A DNA stretch of 64,000 nt from Fodinibacter sp963800505 (GTDB taxonomy: Bacteria > Actinomycetota > Actinomycetes > Actinomycetales > Dermatophilaceae). The notes under the pieces are model-generated. The model saw only the letters and a list, made by a program, of their open reading frames with translations, searched no databases and was not told where the DNA came from. The stretch is from positions 186,001 to 250,000 of the forward strand of contig CAWDBL010000037.1 in the NCBI GenBank assembly GCA_963800505.1, in the 5' to 3' direction. A program made the translations under genes and the position numbers. Within the stretch, counting starts at the first letter, position 1, and each line of letters begins with the position of its first letter. Shown here piece by piece: positions 7,147-15,050 of this stretch.

Positions 7147-7308
7147 TCATCGAATCGTGACGATCCACTCCGTCCAGAAACGCTCGGTCACCTCCAGCGC
7201 GACCTCCGCGTCGTAGCGCGGTGGCTCGTTGTCGTGCGAGGGAACCCGGTTCAGCACGAACGTAACTCACTGGCCGGCCTCGACGGTGAAGTCCGCCAGG
7301 CTGCACAT
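7147..7308 (-). pseudogene. Glycoside hydrolase family 15 fragment with in-frame stops
   Basis: On the minus strand, DFTVEAGQ is followed by an in-frame TGA (7267-7269) and then by VTFVLNRVPSHDNEPPRYD and EVTERFWTEW. This is the linker between the N-terminal beta-sandwich and the catalytic barrel of GH15 glucoamylase/trehalase-like enzymes. A second TGA follows at 7147-7149, where the family continues with its YDGP-like segment. It is not derived from the intact GH15 gene at 10299, because the equivalent segment there differs. Confidence 0.65.
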
Positions 7309-7479
7309 GTTCCACCCCTCGCGGGTACGGGTCCTGCTTGAGGTCGGCGGCTCCCGACGGAGGACCGGAATGTGACAGCTCGGCGGCAGCGGTGTTGCTG
7401 AGGGATGACAATTCGTCCCGCCCAGGAGGTCGGGGCTCTGCTGGCGTGTCGAGGCACCCGAGGCGGGTACGGCCTTGCC

Positions 7480-7743
7480 ATGCCCGCAGTCGCGGAGGTC
7501 CTACCGGAGAGCCTGCTCCACAGCGTCGTCGACGTGATGGTGCGGTTGGTTGAGGCTGCCGGTGCCTGGGTGATCGTCGTGGGGACGGCCATCTCTACAA
7601 GTCTTCGCCAGCTGGGCCAGCGGGCGGCGGTGGCGGCGATCCGGACCGCTCTGAACTTCTTCCTGGCTCGGGAGATCCGTGAGGAGCAGCGAACCGTCGA
7701 GGAGTCCTACCACCCTTCACCGGCCCTGGCCTCGAGGTCCTGA
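7480..7743 (+). pseudogene. DUF1622 membrane protein with an internal deletion, 87 aa
   Basis: The N-terminus (VVDVMVRLVEAAGAWVIVVG) and the C-terminus (AAIRTALNFFLAREI) match the two ends of DUF1622 proteins. Family members have about 115-125 residues. Here about 40 residues between the first helix and the AAIRTALN segment are missing, and the reading frame is kept. In the family that missing part includes the helix with an LGLEFQLASDI-like signature. The shortened protein could still be made, but it lacks a conserved transmembrane segment. The start is ATG 7480, without a strong ribosome-binding site. Confidence 0.6.
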
Positions 7744-7744
7744 G

Positions 7745-7990
7745 ATGGGCTGGTGGTCCGATGCCGTCGCTCGTGCCGCTGACGTGCTCACGGCATCCGC
7801 GGTGCTGGTCGGTGTCGCCGTCCCGGCCAGAGCGCGGCTGCTGTCCGCTGCCCTACCCGGTACTCCTGGACCTCGTGCTCGCGGCCGGCCTGCTCCGGCT
7901 CAGCGGCGAGCAGAGCGGGTCCTCCCGCGCGGCTACCGGAGCCATCATCCTCATTCGCAAGCTCGCCCTGGCCGGGGTGCGCGTGGACGG
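7745..7990 (+). pseudogene. Frameshifted small membrane protein
   Basis: ATG 7745 sits 2 nt after the DUF1622 stop and reads MGWWSDAVARAADVLTASAV. Near 7848 the meaningful frame changes by one base. Continuing in the other frame gives PVLLDLVLAAGLLRLSG and AIILIRKLALAGVR, hydrophobic segments of the kind found in small integral membrane proteins encoded beside DUF1622 genes. After about 7990 neither frame looks protein-like. A single indel in the middle is the simplest explanation. Confidence 0.5.
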
Positions 7991-8211
7991 GCCCGGCGGA
8001 GCACGCGGTGGAAGCCTGGGGGTGCGGCGACCCACGCTCTCGCGTTGCTGCGCCGAGGGCCACGGCGGCCCCGCACCGGTCCTCGGGCTCTCGTCTCCCA
8101 CCCGCCTTCACGCAGGACATGGGGGCCAGGGCTCTGGCTGCCGGCCCCTGCCACCGTGCCGGCGGTGTCGTCTGCGAGGTCAGCAGCGTCCAGAGAAGGA
8201 GTTGTCCTGTC

Positions 8212-8505
8212 ATGAGCACCAACGAAGAGCGTACGTTCACCGATCGCAGACACCGCGAGCGAGTGCTCCAGCGGATCATCGACGTGATGACCCGGGACTC
8301 GCGCGAGTGGGACGCCGAGGCTGCGGCCCGCGAGCTCAAGCGACGCATCTCGGACTATGGGCTACCCGCGATGCCCGACCCATGGCTGGAGGCGGTTGCG
8401 TCGGGCATCGTGCGGGGCGAGGCCTACGTCATGTCCTCCCGCACGCTGGAGGAGATGGACGTGCCAGCACCCCGCACCACCCGGAAGCCCTACGGCATCA
8501 GCTGA
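8212..8505 (+). CDS. Hypothetical protein, 97 aa
   Basis: ATG 8212 has GAAGGAG 11 nt upstream. The product is soluble and charged. An N-terminal helical region (RERVLQRIIDVMTRD) is followed by EAAARELKRRISDYG and a Pro-rich end (VPAPRTTRKPYGIS). No known domain is recognised. Codon usage is normal for this genome, so it is likely a real gene, standing alone between the decayed region and the MarR gene. Confidence 0.6.
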   Translation: MSTNEERTFTDRRHRERVLQRIIDVMTRDSREWDAEAAARELKRRISDYGLPAMPDPWLEAVASGIVRGEAYVMSSRTLEEMDVPAPRTTRKPYGIS

Positions 8506-8562
8506 TCTCGCCGCATCGCGTGACCGGGTGGTGGCTGACCACGTGTCGGGTGCCGGAGGAGG

Positions 8563-9042
8563 TCACCAGGGTGCCGCCGTGAGCCCCGCGGCCGGCTCGT
8601 CCGCGGCGTCGGAGAACGCGGCCAGCCCGAGGGTGAGTGCCTGCACGTCCTTGGCGGACATCCGCTCCAGGACCTCTTTCAGGGCAACGCGGCGGTGGTC
8701 CATCACCGAGCTGACCAGGCGGACCCCGTCTTCGGTGAGGCTGAGGACCACGCGGCGCCGGTCGCTGGCGGAAGTGGCCCGATCGAGGAGGCCCGCGGCG
8801 ACGAGCCGGTCGCACAACCGGGTCGCGCCCGAGGGGTGGATGTCGAGGGACGCGGCGATGGTGGCGCCGTCGACGTCCGGCCGGGTGGCCACCAGCACCA
8901 GTGCCCGCAGCTGGGGCGGGGTGACGACGTCCCCGGCGTGGGCGACGGAGGCAGCGACCAGCGCCGAGAAGACGCGGGACGCCCGTAGTGACACGGACAG
9001 GTCGTGGTCCGACACGGTGCGCTTCCTCGGGCCGCCAGCCAT
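8563..9042 (-). CDS. MarR-family transcriptional regulator
   Basis: The 159-residue winged-helix protein has the MarR layout. An N-terminal dimerisation helix (DHDLSVSLRASRVFSALVAA) is followed by LRALVLVATRPDVDGATIAA and the recognition helix HPSGATRLCDRLVAAGLLDR. The wing is SASDRRRVVLSLTEDG, and C-terminal dimer helices complete the fold. ATG 9042 is preferred to GTG 9054 because TGAGG lies 6 nt upstream of it. The gene is divergent from the SDR-GH15 operon. By analogy with the family it probably represses that operon until a small ligand binds. Confidence 0.88.
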   Translation of the reverse strand: MAGGPRKRTVSDHDLSVSLRASRVFSALVAASVAHAGDVVTPPQLRALVLVATRPDVDGATIAASLDIHPSGATRLCDRLVAAGLLDRATSASDRRRVVLSLTEDGVRLVSSVMDHRRVALKEVLERMSAKDVQALTLGLAAFSDAADEPAAGLTAAPW

Positions 9043-9151
9043 CAGGCGCCTCACTTACTTGCTCGATTGCAATGAATTAGTTGACCAAAAGCAATGATTG
9101 CGATCCTACAATCAATGGATGTCGACCGCCTACCGAAGGGATGGTTCCACG
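9043..9151. promoter_or_regulatory. Divergent control region between MarR and the SDR operon
   Basis: This AT-rich patch stands out in GC-rich DNA. It carries GATTGCAAT (9065-9073) and the related GATTGCGAT (9096-9104), and ATTGCAAT is itself a palindrome. A TACAAT -10-like box (9107-9112) points to the SDR gene, with TTGACC at 9081-9086 as a badly spaced -35 (20 nt). The repeats are reasonable MarR operator candidates. Confidence 0.4.
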
Positions 9152-10165
9152 ATGGCACCGCGAGTCACCGTCGTCACCGGCGCGAGTGGGGGGATCGGCC
9201 GGGCGAGTGCCGAGGAGTTTGCGCGCCGGGGTGACCGGCTGGCGCTGCTGGCCCGGGGGGAGAGTGGGCTGGCTGCGGCCGAGGACAGGGCGCGTGAGCT
9301 GGGCGCCGACCGGGTGCTGGCGATTCCCCTGGATGTCGCCGACCCGGATGCCGTGGAGGCGGCGGTGGAGCGGGTGGAGGACGTGCTGGGCCCGATCGAT
9401 GTGTGGGTGAACGTCGCGTTCACGTCGGTGTTCGCCCGTTTCGACGACATCTCGCCGGAGGAGTACCGGCGGGTCACGGAGGTCAGCTATCTCGGGTACG
9501 TCTACGCGACGATGGCAGTGCTCCGCCGGATGCGGGAGCGCGACCGCGGCACGATCGTGCAGGTCGGGTCGGCCCTGGCCTACCGCGGCATCCCCCTGCA
9601 GACGGCCTACTGCGGGGCGAAGCACGCCATCCAGGGCTTCCACGAGGCGCTGCGCTGCGAGCTGCTCCACGACAGGAGCGGGGTGAAGGTGACGATGGTG
9701 CAGATGCCGGCGGTCAACACCCCGCAGTTCTCGTGGGTGCTGTCGCGGCTGCCGCGACACGCGCAGCCGGTTCCGCCCATCTACCAGCCGGAGGTCGCCG
9801 GCCGGGCGGTGGTCCACGCCGCCGACCACCCCCGGCGCCGCGAGTACTGGGTTGGCGCCTCGACGGTGGGCACGCTGGTGGCGAATGCCGTGGCACCCGG
9901 CCTGTTGGACCGCTACCTGGCGCGCACGGGCTTCTCGGCCCAGCAGACCAGCGAGCGCCGCTCGCCGCACCAGCCGGCCAACCTGTGGGAGCCGGCCGAC
10001 GGCCGCGACGGGCACGACTTCGGCGCCCACGGCGCGTTCGACCGTCAGGCCCACTCCGAGAGCGTCCAGCAGGTCATCGCCCACCACTACCCCAAGGCGG
10101 CCGTGGTCGGCGGCGCGGTGGCCGCCCTCGCCGGCGCCGCCTGGGCCTCGGCACGGCAGCGATGA
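9152..10165 (+). CDS. SDR-family oxidoreductase with C-terminal extension
   Basis: A Rossmann-fold, NAD(P)-dependent classical short-chain dehydrogenase of 337 residues. The cofactor motif is TGASGGIG (about residues 10-17). The NVAF segment replaces the usual NNAG. The catalytic Ser is in VGSALAYRG, and the YxxxK box is YCGAK. The last 100 residues (NLWEPADGRDG onward) extend beyond the standard fold and end in an Ala/Gly helix that could touch the membrane. ATG 9152 follows GAAGGGA, while ATG 9119 is possible if the mRNA is leaderless. The gene overlaps the next by 4 nt. Confidence 0.85.
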   Translation: MAPRVTVVTGASGGIGRASAEEFARRGDRLALLARGESGLAAAEDRARELGADRVLAIPLDVADPDAVEAAVERVEDVLGPIDVWVNVAFTSVFARFDDISPEEYRRVTEVSYLGYVYATMAVLRRMRERDRGTIVQVGSALAYRGIPLQTAYCGAKHAIQGFHEALRCELLHDRSGVKVTMVQMPAVNTPQFSWVLSRLPRHAQPVPPIYQPEVAGRAVVHAADHPRRREYWVGASTVGTLVANAVAPGLLDRYLARTGFSAQQTSERRSPHQPANLWEPADGRDGHDFGAHGAFDRQAHSESVQQVIAHHYPKAAVVGGAVAALAGAAWASARQR

Positions 10166-10302
10166 CCCTGCGGACGTGGCCGGTTCGGGCGGTCAGCGGG
10201 CTGGGCGTGGTCCGGGCGGCCGTGCTGACCTCGGCGCTCGCGCTCGCGATCGCCCTGACGGCCCTCGCGGCCGTGCGCCGGGACGAGGCGGGCGGGCGAT
10301 GA
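10162..10302 (+). CDS. Small single-helix membrane protein, 46 aa
   Basis: The ORF starts with an ATG inside the SDR stop (ATGA) and ends with a TGA inside the GH15 start (ATGA), so it is translationally coupled on both sides. A single hydrophobic helix (VLTSALALAIALTALAAV) spans residues 22-39 and has a basic N-terminus and a charged tail. The function is unknown. Its position suggests that it belongs to the operon and is not a spurious frame. Confidence 0.55.
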   Translation: MTLRTWPVRAVSGLGVVRAAVLTSALALAIALTALAAVRRDEAGGR

Positions 10303-12074
10303 GTGCGGCCGGACAGGGCAGCCCCGGCCGGTTCTTCCCACCGCAGGTGCTCCGGGACTACGCCTTCCTCGGCGACGGGTATCGCGGAGCACTGATCGGG
10401 CCTCGCGGAGACGTGGGATGGCTGTGCGCGCCGGTGTGGGACAGCTCCCCGGCATTCGCCCAGCTCGTCGGGGGTCGGGGTCTGTACGGCGTGACGCCGC
10501 AGGTGCCGTTCGTGTGGGGCGGGTACTACGAGCCGGCGAGCCTGATCTGGCGCAGCCGGTGGACGGCCGCGGGTGCCCGGGTGGAGTGTCGTGAGGCCCT
10601 GGCCTGCCCCTCGGACCCCCACCGTCTGGTGCTGTTGCGACGGATCGAACCGGTGGACGGGTCCCTGCCCGTCGAGGTGGTCCTCCAGGTCGCTCGTGGG
10701 CTGGGAGGGGACGTCTGCGAGCTGCGCCGCGACGAGGACGGCGCCTGGGTGCTCGACTCAGGGCCGCGGCGGATCCGGTGGACCGGGGCTGCCGACGCCG
10801 CCGTCGACGGTGACGGCGTGCTCACCCTGCGCCTGGAGGTCCCCCCGGGCAGCCGTCACGACCTGGTCCTCGAGGTCAGCGACCGTGCCCTTCCCTCGGT
10901 ACCGGACCCCTCGCACCTGTGGCGGGCCACCGAGGACTACTGGGCGAGCACCGTGCCCGGCTACGCCTCGTCGGCAGCACCTCGCGACGCGCGGCACGCG
11001 TACGCCGTCCTCAGGGGGCTGACCGCGCCGGGTGGTGGGATGGTCGCCGCCGCCACGCTGGGCATGCCCGAACGGGCCGAGGCCGGGCGAAACTACGACT
11101 ACCGCTACGTGTGGCTGCGCGACCAGGCGTACGCGGGCCTGGCGGTGGGCGTCGAGCGTGCGGACACCTTGTTGGACGAGGCCGTCGCCGTGAGCACCGC
11201 TCGGATCCTGGAGCACGGTCCCGACCTGGCTCCCGCGTACCGCCTCGACGGCCGCTCACTTCCCCACGAGAAGCGCGTCGACCTCCGGGGATACCCCGGA
11301 GGGTGCGTGGTCACCGGCAACTGGGTGCGTGGGCAGTTCCAGCTCGACACCTGCGGTGAGCTGCTCCAGCTCTATGCGACCTCCGCGCGCCACGACCACC
11401 TCACCGCCGACGACCTCACGGCGGTCGAGCAGCTGGTCGACCTGGTCGACCGGCGCTGGGACGTCCCGGACGCCGGCGTGTGGGAGCTGCAGGACGAGTG
11501 GTGGACCCACTCCCGGCTGGCCTGCGTGGCGGGGCTGCGGGTGGCCGCCCGGGACATCCCGTCCTGCAACACCGCGCGGGCCGCGGTGCTGGCGGACGGA
11601 ATCCTGGCCGAGGCGTCGACCCGGGCGCTCGCCCCCGACGGCTCGTGGCGTCGAGCCCCCGACGTCGCCGGGGTCGATGCCTCCTTGCTGCTGCCACCGG
11701 TCCGCGGGGCGCTCCCACCCGACGACCCCCGAAGCCTGGCGACCCTGCGGGCGGTGGCGACCGAGCTCGTCGAGGACGGCTACGTCTACCGCCACGCCAC
11801 CGACCGGGCCACGCTCGGGATGACCGAGGGCGCGTTCCTGATGTGCGGGTTCGCCATGTGCCTGGCCCAGCTCGCCGCCGGTGACACGGTCGAGGCCTTC
11901 CGCTGGTTCGAGCGGCAGCGCGCCGCCTGTGGACCCCCGGGCCTGTTCTCGGAGGAGTTCGACGTCCGACAGCGCCAGCTGCGCGGCAACCTCCCCCAGG
12001 GCTTCGTCCACGCGCTGCTCCTGGAGTGCGCTCAACGGCTGACCGAGACAAACCGAGGAATGACCGCGGCCTGA
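10299..12074 (+). CDS. Glycoside hydrolase family 15 (glucoamylase/trehalase-like)
   Basis: At 591 residues this matches the length of the actinobacterial GH15 group. An N-terminal beta-sandwich (to about residue 220) precedes an (alpha/alpha)6 barrel. The substrate-binding motif YDYRYVWLRDQAY lies at about residue 267. The C-terminal signature SEEFDVRQRQLRGNLPQGF (about 550) carries the predicted catalytic base. Relatives hydrolyse alpha-glucosidic bonds in maltodextrins, dextran or trehalose. No signal peptide is visible, so action is probably cytoplasmic. The start ATG overlaps the previous stop. Confidence 0.88.
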   Translation: MSAAGQGSPGRFFPPQVLRDYAFLGDGYRGALIGPRGDVGWLCAPVWDSSPAFAQLVGGRGLYGVTPQVPFVWGGYYEPASLIWRSRWTAAGARVECREALACPSDPHRLVLLRRIEPVDGSLPVEVVLQVARGLGGDVCELRRDEDGAWVLDSGPRRIRWTGAADAAVDGDGVLTLRLEVPPGSRHDLVLEVSDRALPSVPDPSHLWRATEDYWASTVPGYASSAAPRDARHAYAVLRGLTAPGGGMVAAATLGMPERAEAGRNYDYRYVWLRDQAYAGLAVGVERADTLLDEAVAVSTARILEHGPDLAPAYRLDGRSLPHEKRVDLRGYPGGCVVTGNWVRGQFQLDTCGELLQLYATSARHDHLTADDLTAVEQLVDLVDRRWDVPDAGVWELQDEWWTHSRLACVAGLRVAARDIPSCNTARAAVLADGILAEASTRALAPDGSWRRAPDVAGVDASLLLPPVRGALPPDDPRSLATLRAVATELVEDGYVYRHATDRATLGMTEGAFLMCGFAMCLAQLAAGDTVEAFRWFERQRAACGPPGLFSEEFDVRQRQLRGNLPQGFVHALLLECAQRLTETNRGMTAA

Positions 12075-12083
12075 GGAGGATCC

Positions 12084-15050
12084 GTGACCAGTACCACCGA
12101 GGTGAACGTCGCGCCGTCGCTCGAGTCCGCCCTGCGGGCACGGCTGGACGGAGAGGTCCGGTTCGACCTCGGGAGCCGGGCCACGTACGCGGTCGACTCC
12201 TCCAACTACCGGCACGTGCCGGCCGGCGTTGTCGTGCCGAGCAGCGTCGACGACGCTGTGGAAGCGCTCCAGGTGTGTCGGCTGTACGGCATCCCCGTCA
12301 CCTCTCGCGGCGGAGGAACCAGCCTGGCGGGGCAGACCGCCAACGCCGGAGTGGTCCTGGACTGGACCAAGCACTGCAACCACCTGGTGTCCGTCGACGC
12401 CGGGACACGACGCTGTGTCGTGGAGCCGGGGATCGCGCTCGATGACCTCAACCGCGCCCTCGCCCCGACCGGCCTGATGTTCGGGCCACGGCCGGCGACG
12501 CACCGCACCTGCACCATCGGCGGGATGGTCGGCAACAACTCCTGTGGCTCCACCGCGCAGGCCTACGGCAAGACGGTCGACAACATCGCCCGGCTCGAGG
12601 TGCTCACCTGGGACGGGCTGCGGATGTGGGTCGGCCCGACCACCGACGAGGAGTACGAGGAGGCGCTCGCCGACGGCGGGCGCCGGGCCGAGATCTATCG
12701 CAGGCTGCGGGAGCTGCGCGACGACAACCTCGCCCTGATCCGCACCCGCTACCCGAGGATCCCGCGGCGCGTCTCGGGCTACAACCTGGACTCGCTGCTG
12801 CCCGAGAACCACTTCGACCTGGCCCGGGCGCTCGTCGGCTCCGAGGGGACGCTGGTCACCGTCCTGCACGCCGAGCTCGACCTGGTGCCCGTGCCCTGGG
12901 CCCGGTCGATGGTCGTGCTGGGCTATCCCGACGTCGGCCGTGCCGGGGATGCCGTCCCGACGGTCCTGACCCACGAACCGTGGCTCCTCGAGGGCCTGGA
13001 CCACGTGCTGATGCAGCTGGAGGAGCAGGCCGGGTTGGCTGGTCGCGCGATCCGGGAGATGCCCGCGGGCAGCGGGTGGCTGATGATCCAGTTCGCCGGC
13101 GACGACCAGGAGGCGGCCGACGCCAAGGCGCAGCACCTGCTGCAGGCGCTGGAGGGACACGAGCACGAGCCGGCGCACACGTTCCTGGACGACCCCGCCA
13201 AGGAGGACGAGCTGATCGAGGTCCGCGAGGCCGGCCTCGGTGCGACCGCGCACCCGGTGGGGCAGCACGACAACTGGCCGGGCTGGGAGGACTCAGCCGT
13301 GCCACCGGAGCGGCTGGGGGACTACCTGCGCGACCTGCGCTCGCTGCTCGACGAGTTCGGTTACGACCGTGACGAGACGGCGCTGTACGGCCACTTCGGG
13401 CAGGCGTGCGTGCACGTGCGGATCCCGTTCGAGCTGCGCACCGTCGACGGGATCGCCCACTACCGTGCCTTCGCCGAGCGCGCCGCCGACCTCGTCTCGG
13501 GCTACGGCGGCTCGCTCTCCGGGGAGCACGGTGACGGCCAGGCCCGCGGCGAGCTGCTGTCGCGCATGTTCGGTGCTGAGGTCGTCGCTCTCTTCGGGGA
13601 GGTCAAGCGCCTGTTCGACCCGCAGGACCTGATGAACCCGGGCAAGGTCGTGGCTCCCCGGCGCCTGGACCAGGACCTGCGGCTCGGGGCCGCCTACGCA
13701 CCGGAGGAGCCGCGCACGCACTTCGCGTACACCGACGACGACGGCAGGTTCTCGCAAGCCACCCTGCGCTGCGTGGGTGTCGGAAGCTGCCGGAGCTCGG
13801 TGAGCGAGAACCAGGTCATGTGCCCCTCGTACATGGTGACCCGGGAGGAGGAGCACTCCACCCGGGGGAGGGCGCGGCTGCTCTTCGAGATGGTGCGAGG
13901 AACGACGATCACCGACGGCTGGAGGTCGGCCGACGTCCGCGACGCCCTCGACCTGTGCCTGGCGTGCAAGGGGTGCAAGTCCGACTGCCCGGTGGGGGTG
14001 GACATGGCGACCTACAAGGCGGAGTTCCTCGCCCACCACTACAGGCACCGGCTCCGGCCGGTCGCGCACTACTCGATGGGGTGGCTGCCGGTGTGGGCAC
14101 GATGTGCCGGCTGGGCGCCGGGGGTGGTCAACGCCCTCACCGGTCGACGCCCGATCGCGGCCGCGCTCAAGCGCGCCGGCGGGATCGCGCCGGAGCGGCA
14201 GATCCCCCGGTTCGACCCGCACCCGTTCGTCCGGTCGTGGAAGCGACGCCCCGGGTGGAGCCGGCCGGCTGCGGCCCCGTCCCGGGGGCCGGTGCTGCTG
14301 TGGCCGGACACCTTCACCAACGCCTTCGACCCCGCCATCGCCAGGTCGGCGGTCCGGGTGCTCGAGGATGCCGGGTTCGAGGTGCGGGTGCCGACCGAAC
14401 CGGTGTGCTGTGGGCTCACCTGGATATCGACCGGCCAGCTCGACGTCGCCGCGAAGGTGCTGCGCCGGACGCTGCGGGTGCTGCGCGACGACATCCGCGC
14501 CGGAGTCCCCGTCGTGGGGCTGGAGCCGTCGTGCACGGCGGTGTTCCGCGCCGACGGCCCCGAGCTGCTCGACGGCGACGAGGACATGCGCCGGCTCTCG
14601 ATGCAGACCAAGACCCTGGCCGAGCTGCTCAGGCAGCGGGCCCCGGACTGGACACCGCCCAGCCTCGACGTCGCCGCGCTCGTGCAGACCCACTGCCACC
14701 AGCACGCCGTCATGGGCACCGAGGCCGACGACGCGCTGATGACGGCCGGCGGCATCGACGCCGACCGGGTGGCCTCGGGCTGCTGCGGCCTCGCCGGGAA
14801 CTTCGGCTTCGAGGACGGCCACTACGAGGTCTCCAGGGCCGCAGGGGAACGTGTCCTGCTTCCCGCGGTCCGTGCCGCCCCCGACGACACCGTCATCCTC
14901 GCCGACGGCTTCAGCTGTCGAACCCAGATCGAGCAGTGCGACACCGGCCGTCGCGCGGTGCACCTCGCCGAGCTGCTGGCCTCCGGCCTCGCCGAGCAGG
15001 CTGCCGGTTCCCGAGCCCGAAGAACCCGACCGAGAAGGAGAAACCGATGA
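12084..15050 (+). CDS. FAD-linked oxidase / Fe-S oxidoreductase (D-lactate or 2-hydroxyacid dehydrogenase type)
   Basis: This 988-residue fused enzyme has a GlcD/Dld-like FAD domain at the N-terminus (VVVPSSVDDAVEAL, then SRGGGTSLAGQT at about 73, and CTIGGMVGNNSCGS). The FAD-linked oxidase C-terminal domain follows (LYGHFGQACVHVRI, SGEHGDGQARGEL). Next comes a ferredoxin-type segment with cysteines in LRCVGVGSCRSS and in CLACKGCKSDCPVG (about 625). At the end are two CCG-type segments (PVCCGLTW, SGCCGLAGNFGF). It would oxidise a 2-hydroxyacid and pass electrons to a quinone or carrier. GTG 12084 has GAGGAGG 4 nt upstream. It overlaps the next gene by 4 nt. Confidence 0.88.
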   Translation: MTSTTEVNVAPSLESALRARLDGEVRFDLGSRATYAVDSSNYRHVPAGVVVPSSVDDAVEALQVCRLYGIPVTSRGGGTSLAGQTANAGVVLDWTKHCNHLVSVDAGTRRCVVEPGIALDDLNRALAPTGLMFGPRPATHRTCTIGGMVGNNSCGSTAQAYGKTVDNIARLEVLTWDGLRMWVGPTTDEEYEEALADGGRRAEIYRRLRELRDDNLALIRTRYPRIPRRVSGYNLDSLLPENHFDLARALVGSEGTLVTVLHAELDLVPVPWARSMVVLGYPDVGRAGDAVPTVLTHEPWLLEGLDHVLMQLEEQAGLAGRAIREMPAGSGWLMIQFAGDDQEAADAKAQHLLQALEGHEHEPAHTFLDDPAKEDELIEVREAGLGATAHPVGQHDNWPGWEDSAVPPERLGDYLRDLRSLLDEFGYDRDETALYGHFGQACVHVRIPFELRTVDGIAHYRAFAERAADLVSGYGGSLSGEHGDGQARGELLSRMFGAEVVALFGEVKRLFDPQDLMNPGKVVAPRRLDQDLRLGAAYAPEEPRTHFAYTDDDGRFSQATLRCVGVGSCRSSVSENQVMCPSYMVTREEEHSTRGRARLLFEMVRGTTITDGWRSADVRDALDLCLACKGCKSDCPVGVDMATYKAEFLAHHYRHRLRPVAHYSMGWLPVWARCAGWAPGVVNALTGRRPIAAALKRAGGIAPERQIPRFDPHPFVRSWKRRPGWSRPAAAPSRGPVLLWPDTFTNAFDPAIARSAVRVLEDAGFEVRVPTEPVCCGLTWISTGQLDVAAKVLRRTLRVLRDDIRAGVPVVGLEPSCTAVFRADGPELLDGDEDMRRLSMQTKTLAELLRQRAPDWTPPSLDVAALVQTHCHQHAVMGTEADDALMTAGGIDADRVASGCCGLAGNFGFEDGHYEVSRAAGERVLLPAVRAAPDDTVILADGFSCRTQIEQCDTGRRAVHLAELLASGLAEQAAGSRARRTRPRRRNR

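Noticed and set aside
11256..13268. Very long minus-strand open frame opposite the GH15/FAD genes
   Set aside because: It is a GC-rich shadow. The plus strand has clear GH15 and FAD/Fe-S motifs, and this frame has no domain or start support.
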